In this document: positions 62,761 to 64,000 of the stretch, one piece after another
How the letters are laid out: each line of letters begins with the position of its first letter
Position numbering within the stretch: the stretch's first letter is position 1
NCBI GenBank assembly: GCA_012295275.1
Contig: CM022670.1
Span: 27,055,244 to 27,119,243, forward strand
Length of the DNA stretch: 64,000 bases
Direction of reading: 5' to 3'
Source of the DNA: Chrysomallon squamiferum
Taxonomy: Eukaryota; Mollusca; Gastropoda; Neomphalida; Peltospiridae
The notes under the pieces: model-generated
Database searches by the model: none
Told to the model about the DNA's origin: nothing
Seen by the model: the letters and a program-made list of their open reading frames with translations, nothing else
Translations under genes and position numbers: made by a program

Positions 62761-64000
62761 ATGTATGGAGAAATGAATGAATGAATGTACAAATTAATAA
62801 ATGAATGTTTATATGTTTGAGTAAAATCCATGACAAACTATCTCTTTGTGGTAAAGTTACATCATGATACATCTTTTATTAATTCATTACACCTTTCAAT
62901 TAAGTTCATAAACAATTCAATACAAGGTAGCTATTTACTATGTTTATCTTTGAAAATGAAATCATGAAATGTATATAAAATTATTCTTCTTTTGTTTTAT
63001 GACTTATAGGCAGGATGAATTAAAACTGCTTTGTTCTGTCACCATGGACACCATCACCATATTACATCTACTTTTTTAAACTAAATATTTCATATATATA
63101 TATAAATGGAAGACATACTGATTATTTTAAGAAAAATTATTTATTTATTTTATTTTTTTATTTTACATTTTTTTACTTATTTTTAAGCTGGAATAAAATG
63201 GTAGTAAAGCAGACAAAAATTATTGAATTAAAAGTATTAATTGTCACTGTAGGTGGAGGCTGTTAAGATTTATCTTACAACAGATGAAATAAATGAAAAG
63301 CATTAATAAAATTTGCATTAGAGAAAGAAAATGAAGATGGCATATTATATTAATAACTAAATTAATTATATCAACAACAAGAAAAATGTCACTGACAATT
63401 CAGCCATATTTGTGATGTGTGTGGAGTACTTAGTCAGTTTCTGTGTAAATAAAAGAAAATTTAAAAAGAAAGTTCTGCTTACAAACAGAGAAGCAATGAA
63501 GCCACAACGTTAACACACACACACACATAAAAATGAAAAAAACAAGAAGAAAAACAAAACAATATAAAAGAAATTTTAAAACACTTTTGTAACACAATAA
63601 TATTGACCTTTAATACATCATGTTACTGATTTTGGATAATAAACTTAAAAAAGACTGGTTAGACAAAAATATGGGGCACCAAGAACTTAGAAAACAAGAA
63701 CATAACAGTTGAAAAAAATAAATGTATTTAATATTAATAAGTTGAATAATTCTTCAAAGTTAAATTATTTATCAACCTGAATAATAAAATCTTTTTTCTG
63801 ACAATTATTACAAATTTTCTTAACTCAAATAAAACAATATGTTTTGTATATGACCAAGATAATAATAAATTATTTAATCTATGTGCAGCTAGTTGTATTG
63901 TAAAACTTACTGAATTGGAAAAAATAATAATAAAATAAAATAAAAATACATAAATAAAAAATTACCTGAACATGCACATAGAATAAGTAATATTTAAATA
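62643..64000. other. Intron sequence of the second copper transporter
   Basis: This should be intron of the partial transporter. No segment resembling TM1 (a pattern like FLAVFFEGIK) was found on the minus strand up to the window edge. A possible donor (TGTTCAG|GTAATT) ends at 63966, but the 35 bases of sequence before it are too few to judge. Confidence 0.45.
62704..62758. repeat. (GT)n microsatellite
   Basis: A perfect GT run of 55 bp lies in the intron just upstream of the last exon of the second copper transporter. The Thr/His-repeat frames here are repeat artefacts. Confidence 0.92.

Noticed and set aside
62643-62872. Extension of the second copper transporter frame upstream through a Thr-His repeat to an ATG
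   Set aside because: The frame passes through the (GT)n microsatellite and beyond a clear TTTTTCAG acceptor at 62642. The true protein enters by splicing, as in the paralogue.
63966-64000. Possible exon end at the window edge (donor TTCAG|GTAATT on the minus strand)
   Set aside because: Too little sequence is visible and it does not resemble the TM1 exon expected there.

Overview
The window is nuclear DNA of an invertebrate animal. It is AT-rich and full of simple repeats. Its genes are split by many introns with GT/AG borders and have AATAAA signals. The MAP3K1 gene has the full vertebrate-like domain order (SWIM, RING, long linker, STE kinase), and there is a decayed Tigger/pogo transposon. 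Together these fit a bilaterian invertebrate, most likely a lophotrochozoan such as a mollusc. That placement is inference; no species is claimed. I translated exons by hand and checked phase at every coding junction used.

Layout. 1-5004: repeats and non-coding DNA with a deleted Tigger-type transposon (about 1480-2181). 5005-19992 (+): a complete 21-exon MAP3K1 (MEKK1) orthologue, 1,405 codons plus stop. 20226-28949: about 8.7 kb without genes, holding a 129-bp tandem duplication, an 89-bp minisatellite and long T/A tracts. 30183-40198 (-): a typical 2-Cys peroxiredoxin (PRDX1/2 type) with five coding exons, a far-upstream 5' exon and a possible alternative first exon. Its first coding exon has an apparent +1 frameshift in a short homopolymer, just before the peroxidatic-Cys exon. 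43843-48613 (-): a complete four-exon CTR/SLC31 copper transporter of 204 aa. A probable 5' UTR exon lies at 52898-52952, and a promoter-like island with two perfect CRE palindromes lies near 53.37-53.46 kb. 55817-57213 (-): a small unrecognised two-exon gene, predicted 75 aa. 62303-62642 (-): the last exon of a second CTR/SLC31 copper transporter, whose 5' part lies beyond the window.

The genes form no operon. Two CTR paralogues in the same orientation form a tandem copper-transport cluster, interrupted by the small unknown gene. Peroxiredoxin (peroxide removal), MAP3K1 (stress MAP-kinase signalling) and copper import all bear on redox or stress biology, but nothing in the sequence shows that their closeness is functional.

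The points most worth a second look are the peroxiredoxin frameshift, its potential N-terminally extended isoform, the CRE pair with an overlapping upstream ORF at the copper transporter, the divergent C-terminal tails of the two CTR copies, and the unknown 75-aa gene. I did not find a convincing wholly new system.
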